A stretch of DNA of 64,000 nucleotides from Metridium senile (Eukaryota; Cnidaria; Anthozoa; Actiniaria; Metridiidae), in NCBI GenBank assembly GCA_949775045.1, contig OX459097.1:19875177-19939176 (forward strand), read 5' to 3'. The notes under the pieces are model-generated. The model was not told the DNA's origin. It ran no database searches and saw nothing but the letters and a program-made list of their open reading frames with translations. Within the stretch, counting starts at the first letter, position 1. Every line of letters starts with the position of its first letter. Shown one piece after another: positions 14,193 through 23,073 of this stretch. A program made the position numbers and the translations under genes.

Positions 14193-14232
14193 CCCGCAAG
14201 TACACACAACTTTACCAGCGTGTACTCGCGAG
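14193..14232 (-). repeat. Stem-loop with the active stop in its loop, type-197 ends
   Basis: Fifteen of 16 positions pair in minus-strand RNA, counting G-U; the loop-closing U-U does not. Copies start at 33843, 46787 (386/197 chimera), 55438 (three-part chimera) and 59406. Confidence 0.58.
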
Positions 14233-14805
14233 TATATTCTCAAAGTCTATAGCACCCCAGTCTTTTGCAAGCAAACATAAGTCAAGGTGGCCACCTCGTG
14301 TAGCACCATCAAGCATCCCATTAAAGTTTCTGGCACCCCACTCGTCTTTCGCGCGCAAACATAAGTCTTTATGTCCGCCTCGTGCAGCGCCCTCAAGCAT
14401 CCAGTTGAAGTTTGTGGCACCCCAATCCCCCGCGAGAATGCACACGGCTTTATGTCCACCTCGTGCAGCCTGATAAAGCATCTCATTAAAGTTTATGGCA
14501 CCCCAATCCTTCGCGAGAACGCACACGTCTTTATGTCCACCTTTTGCAGCACCCGATAAAACTTTATTTGAGGTTTTCCGATTCCAACATTCAGAGTTTT
14601 GGTGTATCCACCTCAACAACTCCATTCGGCCTTCAAAAGATAGCTGAGTTATCGTCAACGCGGAGTTTTGTTTTGTAGAGTTTTTTAAAATGTCATGCCA
14701 AGACTGTGAAACCATCCTGAGTGAAGGTGAATACTCTGCGGTACTCAAAAGTACCTTCTCAAGTATTTCACAAGGTAATTTACTAAAACCGGTGTTAAAA
14801 CTCAT
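14212..14805 (-). CDS. Short F-box/ankyrin-repeat protein, type 197
   Basis: The shortest native type: canonical F-box and four modules. One module has CILAGDWGA, and another has an extra residue (CLRAKDEWGA), as in type 386, which suggests exchange between these two types. The tail is DFENILASTRW with the stop in the loop of the stem-loop 14193-14232. An intact second copy is at 59425-60018; the copy at 33862-34455 has a nonsense codon. Its C-terminal half was also recruited into the chimeras at 46806 and 55457. Confidence 0.88.
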   Translation of the reverse strand: MSFNTGFSKLPCEILEKVLLSTAEYSPSLRMVSQSWHDILKNSTKQNSALTITQLSFEGRMELLRWIHQNSECWNRKTSNKVLSGAAKGGHKDVCVLAKDWGAINFNEMLYQAARGGHKAVCILAGDWGATNFNWMLEGAARGGHKDLCLRAKDEWGARNFNGMLDGATRGGHLDLCLLAKDWGAIDFENILASTRW

Positions 14806-14829
14806 AATGTTTCAGTTGTGTAACACACA

Positions 14830-14841
14830 CCTTTAATTTAA
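14830..14841 (-). promoter_or_regulatory. Candidate promoter core, type-197 starts
   Basis: Element kept although the leader after it is rearranged (GTGTGTTACACAAC). Copies begin at 34480, also upstream of the broken gene, and 60043. Confidence 0.45.
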
Positions 14842-14854
14842 CGACGAATATCAT

Positions 14855-14876
14855 TTTTTTGCCGATTGGCAAAAAA
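14855..14876 (-). terminator. Transcript-end hairpin for 14970-16022
   Basis: Perfect nine-pair stem, loop AAUC. Confidence 0.52.
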
Positions 14877-14918
14877 GTTTGTACGTTTACTATTACTTTC
14901 GGCCTCATAACCATTTCC

Positions 14919-14961
14919 TCGCAAGTACACACAACTTTACATTACCTGCGTGTACTCGCGA
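14919..14961 (-). repeat. Stem-loop after the stop, type-350 ends
   Basis: 15-base arms with two G-U pairs and the enlarged loop also seen at type-424 ends. Copies start at 34569 and 60132. Confidence 0.58.
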
Positions 14962-14969
14962 ATATATTC

Positions 14970-16022
14970 TCAAAGTCTTGTAGCACCCCACTCTTTTGCG
15001 AGTAAACATAATAAGTCAAGGTGGCCCTCTAGTGTAGCACCCTCAAGCATCCAGTTGAAGTTTGTTGCACCGCAATCCTTCGCGAGCAAACATAAGTCTT
15101 TATGTCCACCTTTTGCAGCCTGAAAAAGCATCTCATTAAAGTCTGTAGCACCCCACTCTTTTGCGAGTAAACATAAGTCTTTATGTCCACCTTTTGCAGC
15201 CCTATAAAGCATCATGTCAAAGTTTGTGGCACCCCAGTCCTTCGCGAGCAAACATAAATCTTTATGTCCTCTTTTTGCAGCCCAATAAAACATCGAATTA
15301 AAGTTTGTGGCACCCCAATCCTTCGCGAGCAAACATAAGTCTTTATGTCCATATCTTGCAGCCCAATAAAACATCGAATTAAAGTTTGTGGCACCCAAAT
15401 CCTTCCCGAGCAAACATACGTCTTTATATCCGCAGGGCGCAGCACCCTCAAGTATCAAGTGGAAGTCTGTTGCACCCCAGTCTTTTGCAAGCAAACATAC
15501 GTCAAGGTGGCCACCGCACGCAGCCTTATAAAGCATCGTATTAAAGTTTCTGGCACCCCAATCCTTCGCGAGCAAACATAAGTCTTTATGTCCACCGATC
15601 GCGGCCTGATGAAGCATCGCATTAAAGTTTCTGACACCCCAATCCTTCGCGAGTAAACATAAGTCTTTACGTCCAAATCTTGCAGCCCAATAACTCATCT
15701 CATTAAAGTTTATGACACCCCAATCCTTCGCGAGTAAACATAAGTCTTTATGTCCACCTTTTGCAGCACCCGATAAAACTTTATGAGAGGTTTTCCGATT
15801 CCAACATTTAGAGTTTTGGTGTATCCACCTCAACAACTCCGTTCGACCTTCAAAAGCTAGCTGAGTTAGCTTCAACGTGGAGTTTTGTTTTGCAGAGTTT
15901 TTTAAAATGTCATGCCAAGACTGTGAAACCATCCTGAGTGAAGGTGAATACTCTGCGGTACTCAAAAGTACCTTCTCAAGTATTTCACAAGGTAATTTAC
16001 TAAAACTGGTGTTAAAACTCAT
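14970..16022 (-). CDS. F-box/ankyrin-repeat protein, type 350
   Basis: First of three full copies (also 34620, 60183). Canonical F-box with Ser at residue 6 (MSFNTSF), linker STLKLTQLAF, ten modules. Features found only here are EMSYWAARFGRKD near the start, CLLGKDLGA, and an extra Leu in the last module (HLDLLCLLAKEW), i.e. a three-base insertion. It ends GATRL. Its N-terminal part heads the chimera at 3179-3805, and its start is expected at the left window edge. Confidence 0.9.
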   Translation of the reverse strand: MSFNTSFSKLPCEILEKVLLSTAEYSPSLRMVSQSWHDILKNSAKQNSTLKLTQLAFEGRTELLRWIHQNSKCWNRKTSHKVLSGAAKGGHKDLCLLAKDWGVINFNEMSYWAARFGRKDLCLLAKDWGVRNFNAMLHQAAIGGHKDLCLLAKDWGARNFNTMLYKAACGGHLDVCLLAKDWGATDFHLILEGAAPCGYKDVCLLGKDLGATNFNSMFYWAARYGHKDLCLLAKDWGATNFNSMFYWAAKRGHKDLCLLAKDWGATNFDMMLYRAAKGGHKDLCLLAKEWGATDFNEMLFQAAKGGHKDLCLLAKDCGATNFNWMLEGATLEGHLDLLCLLAKEWGATRL

Positions 16023-16070
16023 AATGTTTCAGTTGTGTGTAATAAACCTTTAATTTAACGACGAATATCA

Positions 16071-16098
16071 TTTTTTTTTACCGATTGGCAAAAAAAAA
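16071..16098 (-). terminator. Transcript-end hairpin for 16188-17237
   Basis: Twelve-pair stem with one G-U pair, loop AAUC. Confidence 0.5.
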
Positions 16099-16187
16099 GT
16101 TTGTACGTTTTACTACTATTTTCGGTCTCACAACCATTTCCTCGCAAGTACACACAACTTTACCCGCGTGTACTCGCGAGCCTATTC

Positions 16188-17237
16188 TCAAAGTCTTGTA
16201 GCACCCCACTCTTTTGCGAGTAAACATATGTCAAGTTGGCAACCTCGTGTAGCACCATCAAGCATCCGGTTGAAGCTTGTGGCACCCCAATCCTTCGCGA
16301 GCAAACATAAATCTTTATGTCCATATATTGCAGCCCAATAAAGCATATCGTTAAAGTCTCTGGCACCCCAATCCTTCGCGAGCAAACATAAGTCTTTATG
16401 TCCATATATTGCAGCCTGATAAAGCATCCAGTTGAAGTCTCTGACGCCCCAGTTCTTCGCGAGAACGCACACGGCTTTATGTCCACCTTTTGCAGCACCC
16501 TCAAGCATATTCTCAAAGTCTGTAGCACCCCACTCTTTTGCGAGTAAACATAAGTCTTTATGTCCACCTTTTGCAGCCCAATAAAGCATCTCATTAAAGT
16601 TTGTAGCACCCCAATCCTTCGCGAGCAAACATAAGTCTTTATGTCCACCTTTTGCAGCACCCTCAAGCATCTCATTGAAGTCTGTAGCACCCCAGTCTTT
16701 TGCGAGCAAACATAAGTCTTTATGTCCACCTTTTGCAGCCTTATAAAGCATACCGTTAAAGTTTGTGGCACCCCAATCCTTCGCGAGCAAACATAAGTCT
16801 TTATGTCCAAATCTTGCAGCCTTATAAAGCATCGCATCAAAGTCTGTAGCACCCCAATCCTTCGCGAGCAAACATAAGTCTTTATGTCCACCTTTTGCAG
16901 CACCCTCAAGCATCTCATTAAAGTTTATGGCACCCCAATCCTTCGCGAGTAAACATAAGTCAAAGTGGGCACCTTTTACAGCACCCGATAAAACTTTATT
17001 AGAGGTTTTCCGATCCCACCATTTAGAGTTTTGGTGTAGCCACCTCAACAACCCCGTTCGACCTTCAAAAGATAGCTGAGTTATCGTCAACGCGGGGTTT
17101 TGTTTTGCAGAGTTTTTTAAAATGTCATGCCAAGACTGTGAAACCATCCCGAGTGAAGGTGAATACTCTGCGGTACTCAAAAGTACCTTCTCAAGTATTT
17201 CACAAGGTAATTTACTAAAACCGGTGTTAAAACTCAT
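16188..17237 (-). CDS. F-box/ankyrin-repeat protein, type 349
   Basis: First of three full copies (also 35838, 61401). F-box canonical; the following helix pair is distinctive (RWLHQNSKWWDRKTS). Ten modules, one with AVCVLAKNWGVRDFNWML. The last module is CQLDICLLAKEW followed by GATRL through the extra base. Its C-terminus forms the 3' part of the fusions at 172 and 3971, and its N-terminus the 5' part of the chimera at 23074, so this type has taken part in several exchanges. Confidence 0.9.
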   Translation of the reverse strand: MSFNTGFSKLPCEILEKVLLSTAEYSPSLGMVSQSWHDILKNSAKQNPALTITQLSFEGRTGLLRWLHQNSKWWDRKTSNKVLSGAVKGAHFDLCLLAKDWGAINFNEMLEGAAKGGHKDLCLLAKDWGATDFDAMLYKAARFGHKDLCLLAKDWGATNFNGMLYKAAKGGHKDLCLLAKDWGATDFNEMLEGAAKGGHKDLCLLAKDWGATNFNEMLYWAAKGGHKDLCLLAKEWGATDFENMLEGAAKGGHKAVCVLAKNWGVRDFNWMLYQAAIYGHKDLCLLAKDWGARDFNDMLYWAAIYGHKDLCLLAKDWGATSFNRMLDGATRGCQLDICLLAKEWGATRL

Positions 17238-17261
17238 AATGTTTCAGTTGTGTGTAATAAA

Positions 17262-17273
17262 CCTTTAATTTAA
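17262..17273 (-). promoter_or_regulatory. Candidate promoter core, type-349 starts
   Basis: Element and leader as for type 350. Copies begin at 24211 (349/424 chimera), 36912 and 62475. Confidence 0.45.
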
Positions 17274-17288
17274 CGACGAATATCATTT

Positions 17289-17310
17289 TTTTTTACCGAT
17301 TGGCAAAAAA
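17289..17310 (-). terminator. Transcript-end hairpin for 17371-18531
   Basis: Nine-pair stem with one G-U pair and three spare A after it in the RNA. Confidence 0.5.
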
Positions 17311-17351
17311 GTTTGTACGTTTACTATTACTTTCGGTCTCACAACCATTTC

Positions 17352-17391
17352 CTCGCAAGTATACACAACTTTACCCGCGTGTACTCGCGAG
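17352..17391 (-). repeat. Stem-loop with the active stop in its loop, type-386 ends
   Basis: 16-base arms with one true mismatch in minus-strand RNA (A against C, from T at 17362), the one arm change seen that does not fit G-U conservation apart from the type-197 closing pair. Copies start at 24301, 37002 and 62565. Confidence 0.55.
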
Positions 17392-18531
17392 CGTATTCTC
17401 AAGGTCTGTAGCACCCCACTCTTTTGCGAGTAAACATAAGTCAAGGTGGCCACCTTGTGTAGCAGCATCAAGCATCCCATTAAAGTTTGTGGCACCCAAC
17501 TCGTCTTTCGCGAGCAAACATAAATCTTTATGTCCATATATTGCAGCCCAATAAAGCATAACGTTAACGTTTGTGGCACCCCAATCCTTCGCGAGCAAAC
17601 ATAAGTCTTTATGCCCGCCTTTTGCCGCCTGATAAAGCATCTCATTAAAGTTTGTGGCACCCCAATCCTTCGCGAGAACGCACACGGCTTTATGTCCTTC
17701 TCGTACAGCCCAATAAAGCATCTCATTAAAGCTTGTGGCACCCCAATCCTTCGCGAGCAAACATAAGTCTTTATGTCCACCTTTTGCAGCCTGATAAAGC
17801 ATCTCATTAAAGTTTGTGGCACCCCAGTCCTTCGCGAGCAAACATAAGTCTTTATGCCCGCCTTTTGCCGCCTGATAAAGCATCTCATTAAAGTTTGTGG
17901 CACCCCAATCCTTCGCGAGAACGCACACGGCTTTATGTCCTTCTCGTACAGCCCAATAAAGCATCTCATTAAAGCTTGTGGCACCCCAATCCTTCGCGAG
18001 CAAACATAAGTCTTTATGTCCACCTTTTGCAGCCTGATAAAGCATCTCATTAAAGTTTGTGGCACCCCAGTCCTTCGCGAGCAAACATAAGTCTTTATGT
18101 CCATATCTTGCAGCCTGATAAAGCATAGTTTCAAAGTTTGTGGCACCCCAATCCTTCGCGAGCAAACATAAGTCTTTACGTCCGCTGGACACAGCACCCT
18201 CAAGTATCAAGTTGAAGTTTGTTGCACCCCAATCCTTCGCAAGCAAATATAAGTCAAAGTGGTCACCTTTTACAGCACCCGATAAAACTTTATTAGAGGT
18301 TTGCGGTTTCCAACGTTTAGAGTTTTGGTGTATCCACCTCAACAATCCCGTTCGACCTTCAAAAGATAGCTGGGCTATCGTCAACACAGAGTTTTGTTTT
18401 GCAGAGTTTTTTAAAATGTCATGCCAAGACTGTGAAACCATCCTGAGTGAAGGTGAATACTCTGCGGTACTCAAAAGTACCTTCTCAAGTATTTCACAAG
18501 GTAATTTACTAAAACTGGTGTTAAAACTCAT
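17371..18531 (-). CDS. F-box/ankyrin-repeat protein, type 386
   Basis: First of four full copies (also 24320, 37021, 62584). Canonical F-box, Ser at residue 6, linker SVLTIAQLSF, first helix pair NSKRWKPQTS. Eleven modules, one with an extra residue (AKDELGA). Three modules are duplicated in tandem as a 243-bp block (17611-18096), so the same QAAK / WAVRE / AVCVLAK series appears twice. The tail DLENTLASTRG is open to the ancestral stop. It closes the ten-gene unit. Confidence 0.9.
   Translation of the reverse strand: MSFNTSFSKLPCEILEKVLLSTAEYSPSLRMVSQSWHDILKNSAKQNSVLTIAQLSFEGRTGLLRWIHQNSKRWKPQTSNKVLSGAVKGDHFDLYLLAKDWGATNFNLILEGAVSSGRKDLCLLAKDWGATNFETMLYQAARYGHKDLCLLAKDWGATNFNEMLYQAAKGGHKDLCLLAKDWGATSFNEMLYWAVREGHKAVCVLAKDWGATNFNEMLYQAAKGGHKDLCLLAKDWGATNFNEMLYQAAKGGHKDLCLLAKDWGATSFNEMLYWAVREGHKAVCVLAKDWGATNFNEMLYQAAKGGHKDLCLLAKDWGATNVNVMLYWAAIYGHKDLCLLAKDELGATNFNGMLDAATQGGHLDLCLLAKEWGATDLENTLASTRG
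17611..18096 (-). repeat. 243-bp block (three ankyrin modules) duplicated in tandem inside type 386
   Basis: Two consecutive three-module blocks carry the same series (QAAK, WAVRE with AVCVLAK, QAAK). The same pair lies at 4667-5152, 24560-25045, 37261-37746, 47046-47531 and 62824-63309. Confidence 0.82.
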
Positions 18532-18581
18532 AATGTTTCAGTTGTGTGTAATTAACCTTTAATTTAACGACGAATATCATT

Positions 18582-18605
18582 TTTTTTTGCCGATTGGCAA
18601 AAAAA
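18582..18605 (-). terminator. Transcript-end hairpin for 18667-20067
   Basis: Perfect ten-pair type-466 form. Confidence 0.52.
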
Positions 18606-18666
18606 GTTTGTGCGTGTTACTACTACTTTCGGTCTCACAACCATGCCCTCGCGAGTACACACAACT

Positions 18667-20067
18667 TTACCTACGTGTACTCGCGAGCCTATTCTCAAAG
18701 TCTGTAGCACGCCACTCTTTTGCGAGTAAACATATGCCAAGGTGGTCGCCTCGTGTAGCCCAATAAAGCATCTCATTAAAGTTTGTGGCACCCCAATCCT
18801 TCGCGAGCAAACATAAGTCTTTATGTCCATATATTGCAGCCTTATAAAGCATATTCTCAAAGTCTGTAGCACCCCACTCTTTTGCGAGTAAACATAAGTC
18901 TTTATGTCCACCTTTTGCAGCCCAATAAAGCATCTCATTAAAGTTTGTGGCACCCCAATCCTTCGCGAGTAAACATAAGTCTTTATGTCCACCTTTTGCA
19001 GCCTTATAAAGCATAGCGTTAAAGTTTGTGGCACCCCAATCCTTCGCGAGCAAACATAAGGCTTTATGTCCACATTGTGTAGCCCAAAAAAGCATCTCAT
19101 TAAAGTTTGTGGCACCCCAATCCTTCGCGAGCAAACATAAGTCTTTATGTCCACCTTTTGCAGCCCAATAAAGCATATCGTTAAAGGTTGTGGCACCCCA
19201 ATCCTTCGCGAGCAAACATAAGGCTTTATGTCCACCTTGTGCAGCACCCTCAAGCATCCAGTTGAAGTTTGTAGCACCCCAGTCTTTTGCGAGTAAACAT
19301 AAGTCAAGGTGACCACCTCGTGTAGTCCAATAAAGCATCTCATTAAAGTTTGTGGCACCCCAATCCTTCGCGAGCAAACATAAGTCTTTATGTCCACCTT
19401 TTGCAGCCCCATTAAGCATCATGTTAAAGATTATGGCACCCAAATCCTTCGCGAGTAAACATAAATCTTTATGTCCACCTTTTGCAGCCCAATAAAGCAT
19501 CCAGTTGAAGTTTCTGGCACCCCAGTCCTTCGCGAGCAAACATAAGTCTTTATGTCCGCCTTTTGCCGCCTGATAAAGCACATCGTTAAAGTTTGTGGCA
19601 CCCCAATCCTTCGCGAGCAAACATAAGTCTTTATGTCCGCCTCGTGCAGCCTTACAAAGCATTTCATTAAAGTTTGTAGCACCCCAATCCTTCGCGAGCA
19701 AACATAAGTCTTTATGTCCGCCTCGTCCAGCACCCCAAAGCATCTCCTTAAAGTTTATGGCACCCCAATCCTTCGCGAGCAAACATAAGTCTTTATACCC
19801 ACCTTTCGCAGCACCCGATAAAACTTTATTAGAGGTTTTCCGATTCCAACATTTAGAGTTTTGGTGTATCCACCTCAACAACCCCGCTCGACCTTCAAAA
19901 GATAGCTGAGTTAGCGTCAACGTATAGTTTTGTTTTGTAGAGTTTTTTAAAATGTCATACCAAGACTGTGAAACCATCCCGAGTGAAGGTGAATACTCTG
20001 CGGTACTCAAAAGTACCTTCTCAAGTATTTCACAAGGTAATTTACTAAAACCGGTGTTAAAACTCAT
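18667..20067 (-). CDS. F-box/ankyrin-repeat protein, type 466
   Basis: Protein-identical to 5723-7123, 12,944 bp away: SWYDIL in the F-box, 14 modules, DFENRLASTRR tail. It is the first gene of the shortened unit 18667-25615. No base difference from the first copy was noticed when reading the two side by side, though this was by eye. Confidence 0.9.
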   Translation of the reverse strand: MSFNTGFSKLPCEILEKVLLSTAEYSPSLGMVSQSWYDILKNSTKQNYTLTLTQLSFEGRAGLLRWIHQNSKCWNRKTSNKVLSGAAKGGYKDLCLLAKDWGAINFKEMLWGAGRGGHKDLCLLAKDWGATNFNEMLCKAARGGHKDLCLLAKDWGATNFNDVLYQAAKGGHKDLCLLAKDWGARNFNWMLYWAAKGGHKDLCLLAKDLGAIIFNMMLNGAAKGGHKDLCLLAKDWGATNFNEMLYWTTRGGHLDLCLLAKDWGATNFNWMLEGAAQGGHKALCLLAKDWGATTFNDMLYWAAKGGHKDLCLLAKDWGATNFNEMLFWATQCGHKALCLLAKDWGATNFNAMLYKAAKGGHKDLCLLAKDWGATNFNEMLYWAAKGGHKDLCLLAKEWGATDFENMLYKAAIYGHKDLCLLAKDWGATNFNEMLYWATRGDHLGICLLAKEWRATDFENRLASTRR

Positions 20068-20118
20068 AATGGTTCAGTTGTGTGTAATAAACCTTTAATT
20101 TAACGACGAATATCATTT

Positions 20119-20140
20119 TTTTTTGCCGATTGGCAAAAAA
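20119..20140 (-). terminator. Transcript-end hairpin for 20229-21440
   Basis: Perfect nine-pair type-403 form. Confidence 0.52.
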
Positions 20141-20228
20141 GTTTGTACGTTTACTATTACTTTCGGTCTCACAACCATTTCCTCGCAAGTACACACAACT
20201 TTACCTGCGTGTACTCGCGAGCCTATTC

Positions 20229-21440
20229 TCAAAGTCTTGTAGCACCCCAGTCTTTTGCGAGCAAACTTAAGTCTTCATATCCATATATTGCAGCCCAATA
20301 AAGCACATCGTTAAAGTTTGTGGCGCCCCAATCCTTCGCGAGCAAACATAAGTCTTTATGTCCATATATTGCAGCCCAATAAAGCACATCGTTAAAGTTT
20401 GTGGCACCCCAATCCTTCGCGAGCAAACATAAGGCTTTATGTCTACCTTGCGCAGCCTTATAAAGCATATCGTTAAAGTTTGTGGCACCCCACTCTTTTG
20501 CGAGTAAACATAAGTCTTTATGTCCACCTTTTGCAGCACCCTCAAGCATCCAGTTGAAGTTTCTGGCACCGCAATCCTTCGCGAGCAAACATAAATCTTT
20601 ATGTCCATATATTGCAGCCCAATAAAGCATAACGTTAAAGTTTGTGGCACCCCAATCCTTCGCGAGCAAACATAAGTCTTTATGTCCACATATTGCAGCC
20701 TGATAAAGCATATTCTCAAAGTCTGTAGCACCCCACTCTTTTGCGAGTAAACATAAGTCTTTATGTCCACCTTTTGCAGCACCCTCAAGCATCTCATTGA
20801 AGTCTGTAGCACCCCAATCCTTCGCGAGTAAACATAAGTCTTTATGTCCACCTTTTGCAGCCCAAAAAAGCATATCGTTAAAGTTTGTGGCACCCCAATC
20901 CTTTGCGAGCAAACATAAGGCTTTATGTTTGCCTCGTGCAGCACCCTCAAGCATCCAGTTGAAGTGTGTGGCACCCCAATCCTTCGCGAGTAAACATAAG
21001 TCTTTATGTCCACCTTTTGCGGCCTTATAAAGCATATCGTTAAAGTTTGTGGCACCCCAATCCTTCGCGAACAAACATAAGTCTTTATGTCCTTCTCGCG
21101 CAGCCTGATAAAGCATCTCATTAAAGTTTATGGCACCCCAGTCTTTTGCAAGCAAACATAAGTCAAGGTGGTCACCTTTTGCAGCACCCGATAAAACTTT
21201 ATCAGAGGTTCTCCGATTCCAACATTTAGAGTTTTGGTGTATCCACAACAACAACTCCATTCGGCCTTCAAAAGATAGCTGGTCCATCGTCAACGCAGAG
21301 TTTTGTTTTGTAGAGTTTTTTAAAATGTCATGCCAAGACTGTGAAACCATCCCGAGTGAAGGTGAATACTCCGCGGTACTCAAAAGTACCTTCTCAAGTA
21401 TTCCACAAGGTAATTTACTAAAACCGGTGTTAAAACTCAT
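20229..21440 (-). CDS. F-box/ankyrin-repeat protein, type 403
   Basis: Protein-identical to 7285-8496: LPCGIL F-box variant, 12 modules, GATRL end. Its neighbours are types 466 (left) and 412 (right), as in the complete unit. It carries GCC for an Ala codon near 21020, as the copies at 7285, 39879 and 49664 do; the copy at 27178 has GCT there. Confidence 0.9.
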   Translation of the reverse strand: MSFNTGFSKLPCGILEKVLLSTAEYSPSLGMVSQSWHDILKNSTKQNSALTMDQLSFEGRMELLLWIHQNSKCWNRRTSDKVLSGAAKGDHLDLCLLAKDWGAINFNEMLYQAAREGHKDLCLFAKDWGATNFNDMLYKAAKGGHKDLCLLAKDWGATHFNWMLEGAARGKHKALCLLAKDWGATNFNDMLFWAAKGGHKDLCLLAKDWGATDFNEMLEGAAKGGHKDLCLLAKEWGATDFENMLYQAAICGHKDLCLLAKDWGATNFNVMLYWAAIYGHKDLCLLAKDCGARNFNWMLEGAAKGGHKDLCLLAKEWGATNFNDMLYKAAQGRHKALCLLAKDWGATNFNDVLYWAAIYGHKDLCLLAKDWGATNFNDVLYWAAIYGYEDLSLLAKDWGATRL

Positions 21441-21489
21441 AATGTTTCAGTTGTGTGTAACAAACCTTTAATTTAACGACGAATATCAT

Positions 21490-21511
21490 TTTTTTACCGA
21501 TTGGCAAAAAA
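21490..21511 (-). terminator. Transcript-end hairpin for 21571-22809
   Basis: Nine-pair type-412 form with one G-U pair. Confidence 0.5.
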
Positions 21512-21570
21512 TTTGTACGTTTACTATTACTTTCTGTCTCACAACCATTTCCTCGCAAGTACACACAACT

Positions 21571-22809
21571 TTACCCGCGAGTACACGCGGGTATATTCTC
21601 AAAGTCTGTAGCACCCCAGTCTTTTGCGAGCAAACATAAGTCTTTATATCCATATATTGCAGCCCAATAAAGCATATCGTTAAAGTTTGTGGCGCCCCAA
21701 TCCTTCGCGAGCAAACATAAGTCTTTATGTCCATATATTGCAGCCCAATAAAGCGCATCGTTAAAGTTTGTGGCACCCCAATCCTTCGCGAGCAAACATA
21801 AGGCTTTATGTCTACCTTGTGCAGCCTGATAAAGCATCATGTTAAATTTTCTGGCACCCCAGTCCTTCGCGAGCAAACATAAGTCTTTATGTCCATCTTT
21901 TGCAGCCCAATAAAGCATATCGTTAAAGTTTGTGGCACCCCAATCCTTCGCGAGCAAACATAAGTCTTTATGTCCAAATCTTGCAGCCCAATAAAGCATC
22001 TCATTAAAGTTTCTGGCACCCCAGTCCTTCGCGAGCAAACATAAGTCTTTATGTCCTTCTCGTACAGCCTGATAAAGCATATTCTCAAAGTCTGTAGCAC
22101 CCCACTCTTTTGCGAGTAAACATAAGTCTTTATGTCCACCTTTTGCAGCACCCTCAAGCATCTCATCAAAGTCTGTAGCACCCCAGTCTTTTGCGAGCAA
22201 ACATAAGTCTTTATGTCCACATATTGCAGCCCAATAAAGCATATCGTTAAAGTTTGTGGCACCCCAATCCTTCGCGAGCAAACATAAGGCTTTATGTTTG
22301 CCTCGTGTAGCACCCTCAAGCATCCAGTTGAAGTTTGTGGCACCCCAATCCTTCGCGAGCAAACATAAGTCTTTATGTCCACCTTTTGCAGCCTGATGAA
22401 GCATCTCATCAAAGTTTGTGGCATCCCAATCCTTCGCGAGCAAACATAAGGCTTTATGTCCACCTTGTGCGGCCTGATGAAGCATCTCATCAAAGTTTAT
22501 GGCACCCCAGTCTTTTGCAAGCAAACATAAGTCAAGGTGGTCACCTTTTGCAGCACCCGATAAAACTTTATTAAAGGTTTTCCGATTCCAACATTCAGAG
22601 TTTTGGCGTATCCACAACAACAACCCCATTCGACCTTCAAAAGATAGCTGAGTTAGCGTCAACGCGGAGTTTTGTTTTGCAGAGTTTTTTAAAATGTCAT
22701 GCCAAGACTGTGAAACCATCCTGAGTGAAGGTGAATACTCTGCGGTACTCAAAAGTACCTTCTCAAGTATTTCACAAGGTAATTTACTAAAACTGGTGTT
22801 AAAACTCAT
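21571..22809 (-). CDS. F-box/ankyrin-repeat protein, type 412, Gly6Ser variant
   Basis: Same 12-module protein as 1676-2914 but with Ser at residue 6 (MSFNTSF). The copy at 41221-42459 shares this change while those at 1676, 8627 and 28520 have Gly. Ser6 is normal in types 350, 386 and 488, so a short conversion from a neighbour is as likely as a point change. Tail DFENIPACTRG. Confidence 0.9.
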   Translation of the reverse strand: MSFNTSFSKLPCEILEKVLLSTAEYSPSLRMVSQSWHDILKNSAKQNSALTLTQLSFEGRMGLLLWIRQNSECWNRKTFNKVLSGAAKGDHLDLCLLAKDWGAINFDEMLHQAAQGGHKALCLLAKDWDATNFDEMLHQAAKGGHKDLCLLAKDWGATNFNWMLEGATRGKHKALCLLAKDWGATNFNDMLYWAAICGHKDLCLLAKDWGATDFDEMLEGAAKGGHKDLCLLAKEWGATDFENMLYQAVREGHKDLCLLAKDWGARNFNEMLYWAARFGHKDLCLLAKDWGATNFNDMLYWAAKDGHKDLCLLAKDWGARKFNMMLYQAAQGRHKALCLLAKDWGATNFNDALYWAAIYGHKDLCLLAKDWGATNFNDMLYWAAIYGYKDLCLLAKDWGATDFENIPACTRG

Positions 22810-22858
22810 AATGTTTCAGTTGGGTGTAACAAACCTTTAATTTAACGACGAATATCAT

Positions 22859-22882
22859 TTTTTTTACCGATTGGCAAAAAAA
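22859..22882 (-). terminator. Transcript-end hairpin for 23074-24186
   Basis: Ten-pair type-424 form, inherited with the 3' part of the chimera. Confidence 0.5.
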
Positions 22883-22947
22883 GTTTGTACGTTTACTATT
22901 ACTTTCGGTCTCACAACCATTTCCTCGCAAGTACACACAACTTTACA

Positions 22948-23073
22948 TTACCTGTGTGTACTCGCGAGTCTATTCTCAAAGTCTGTAGCACCCCAGTCTT
23001 TTGCGAGCAAACATAAGTCTTTATATCCATATATTGCAGCCCAATAAAGCATATCGTTAAAGTTTGTGGCACC
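22948..23073 (-). other. Abandoned 3' coding tail of the 349/424 chimera
   Basis: Same 126-base in-frame remnant, here behind the chimera that took its 3' part from type 424. Confidence 0.75.

Larger units (their letters stand above)
5723..18666 (-). repeat. Complete ten-gene higher-order repeat, 12,944 bp
   Basis: Order 466-403-412-424-295-488-197-350-349-386 with the ten spacers. It is the reference unit here because every gene is of parental, non-chimeric form. Confidence 0.88.
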
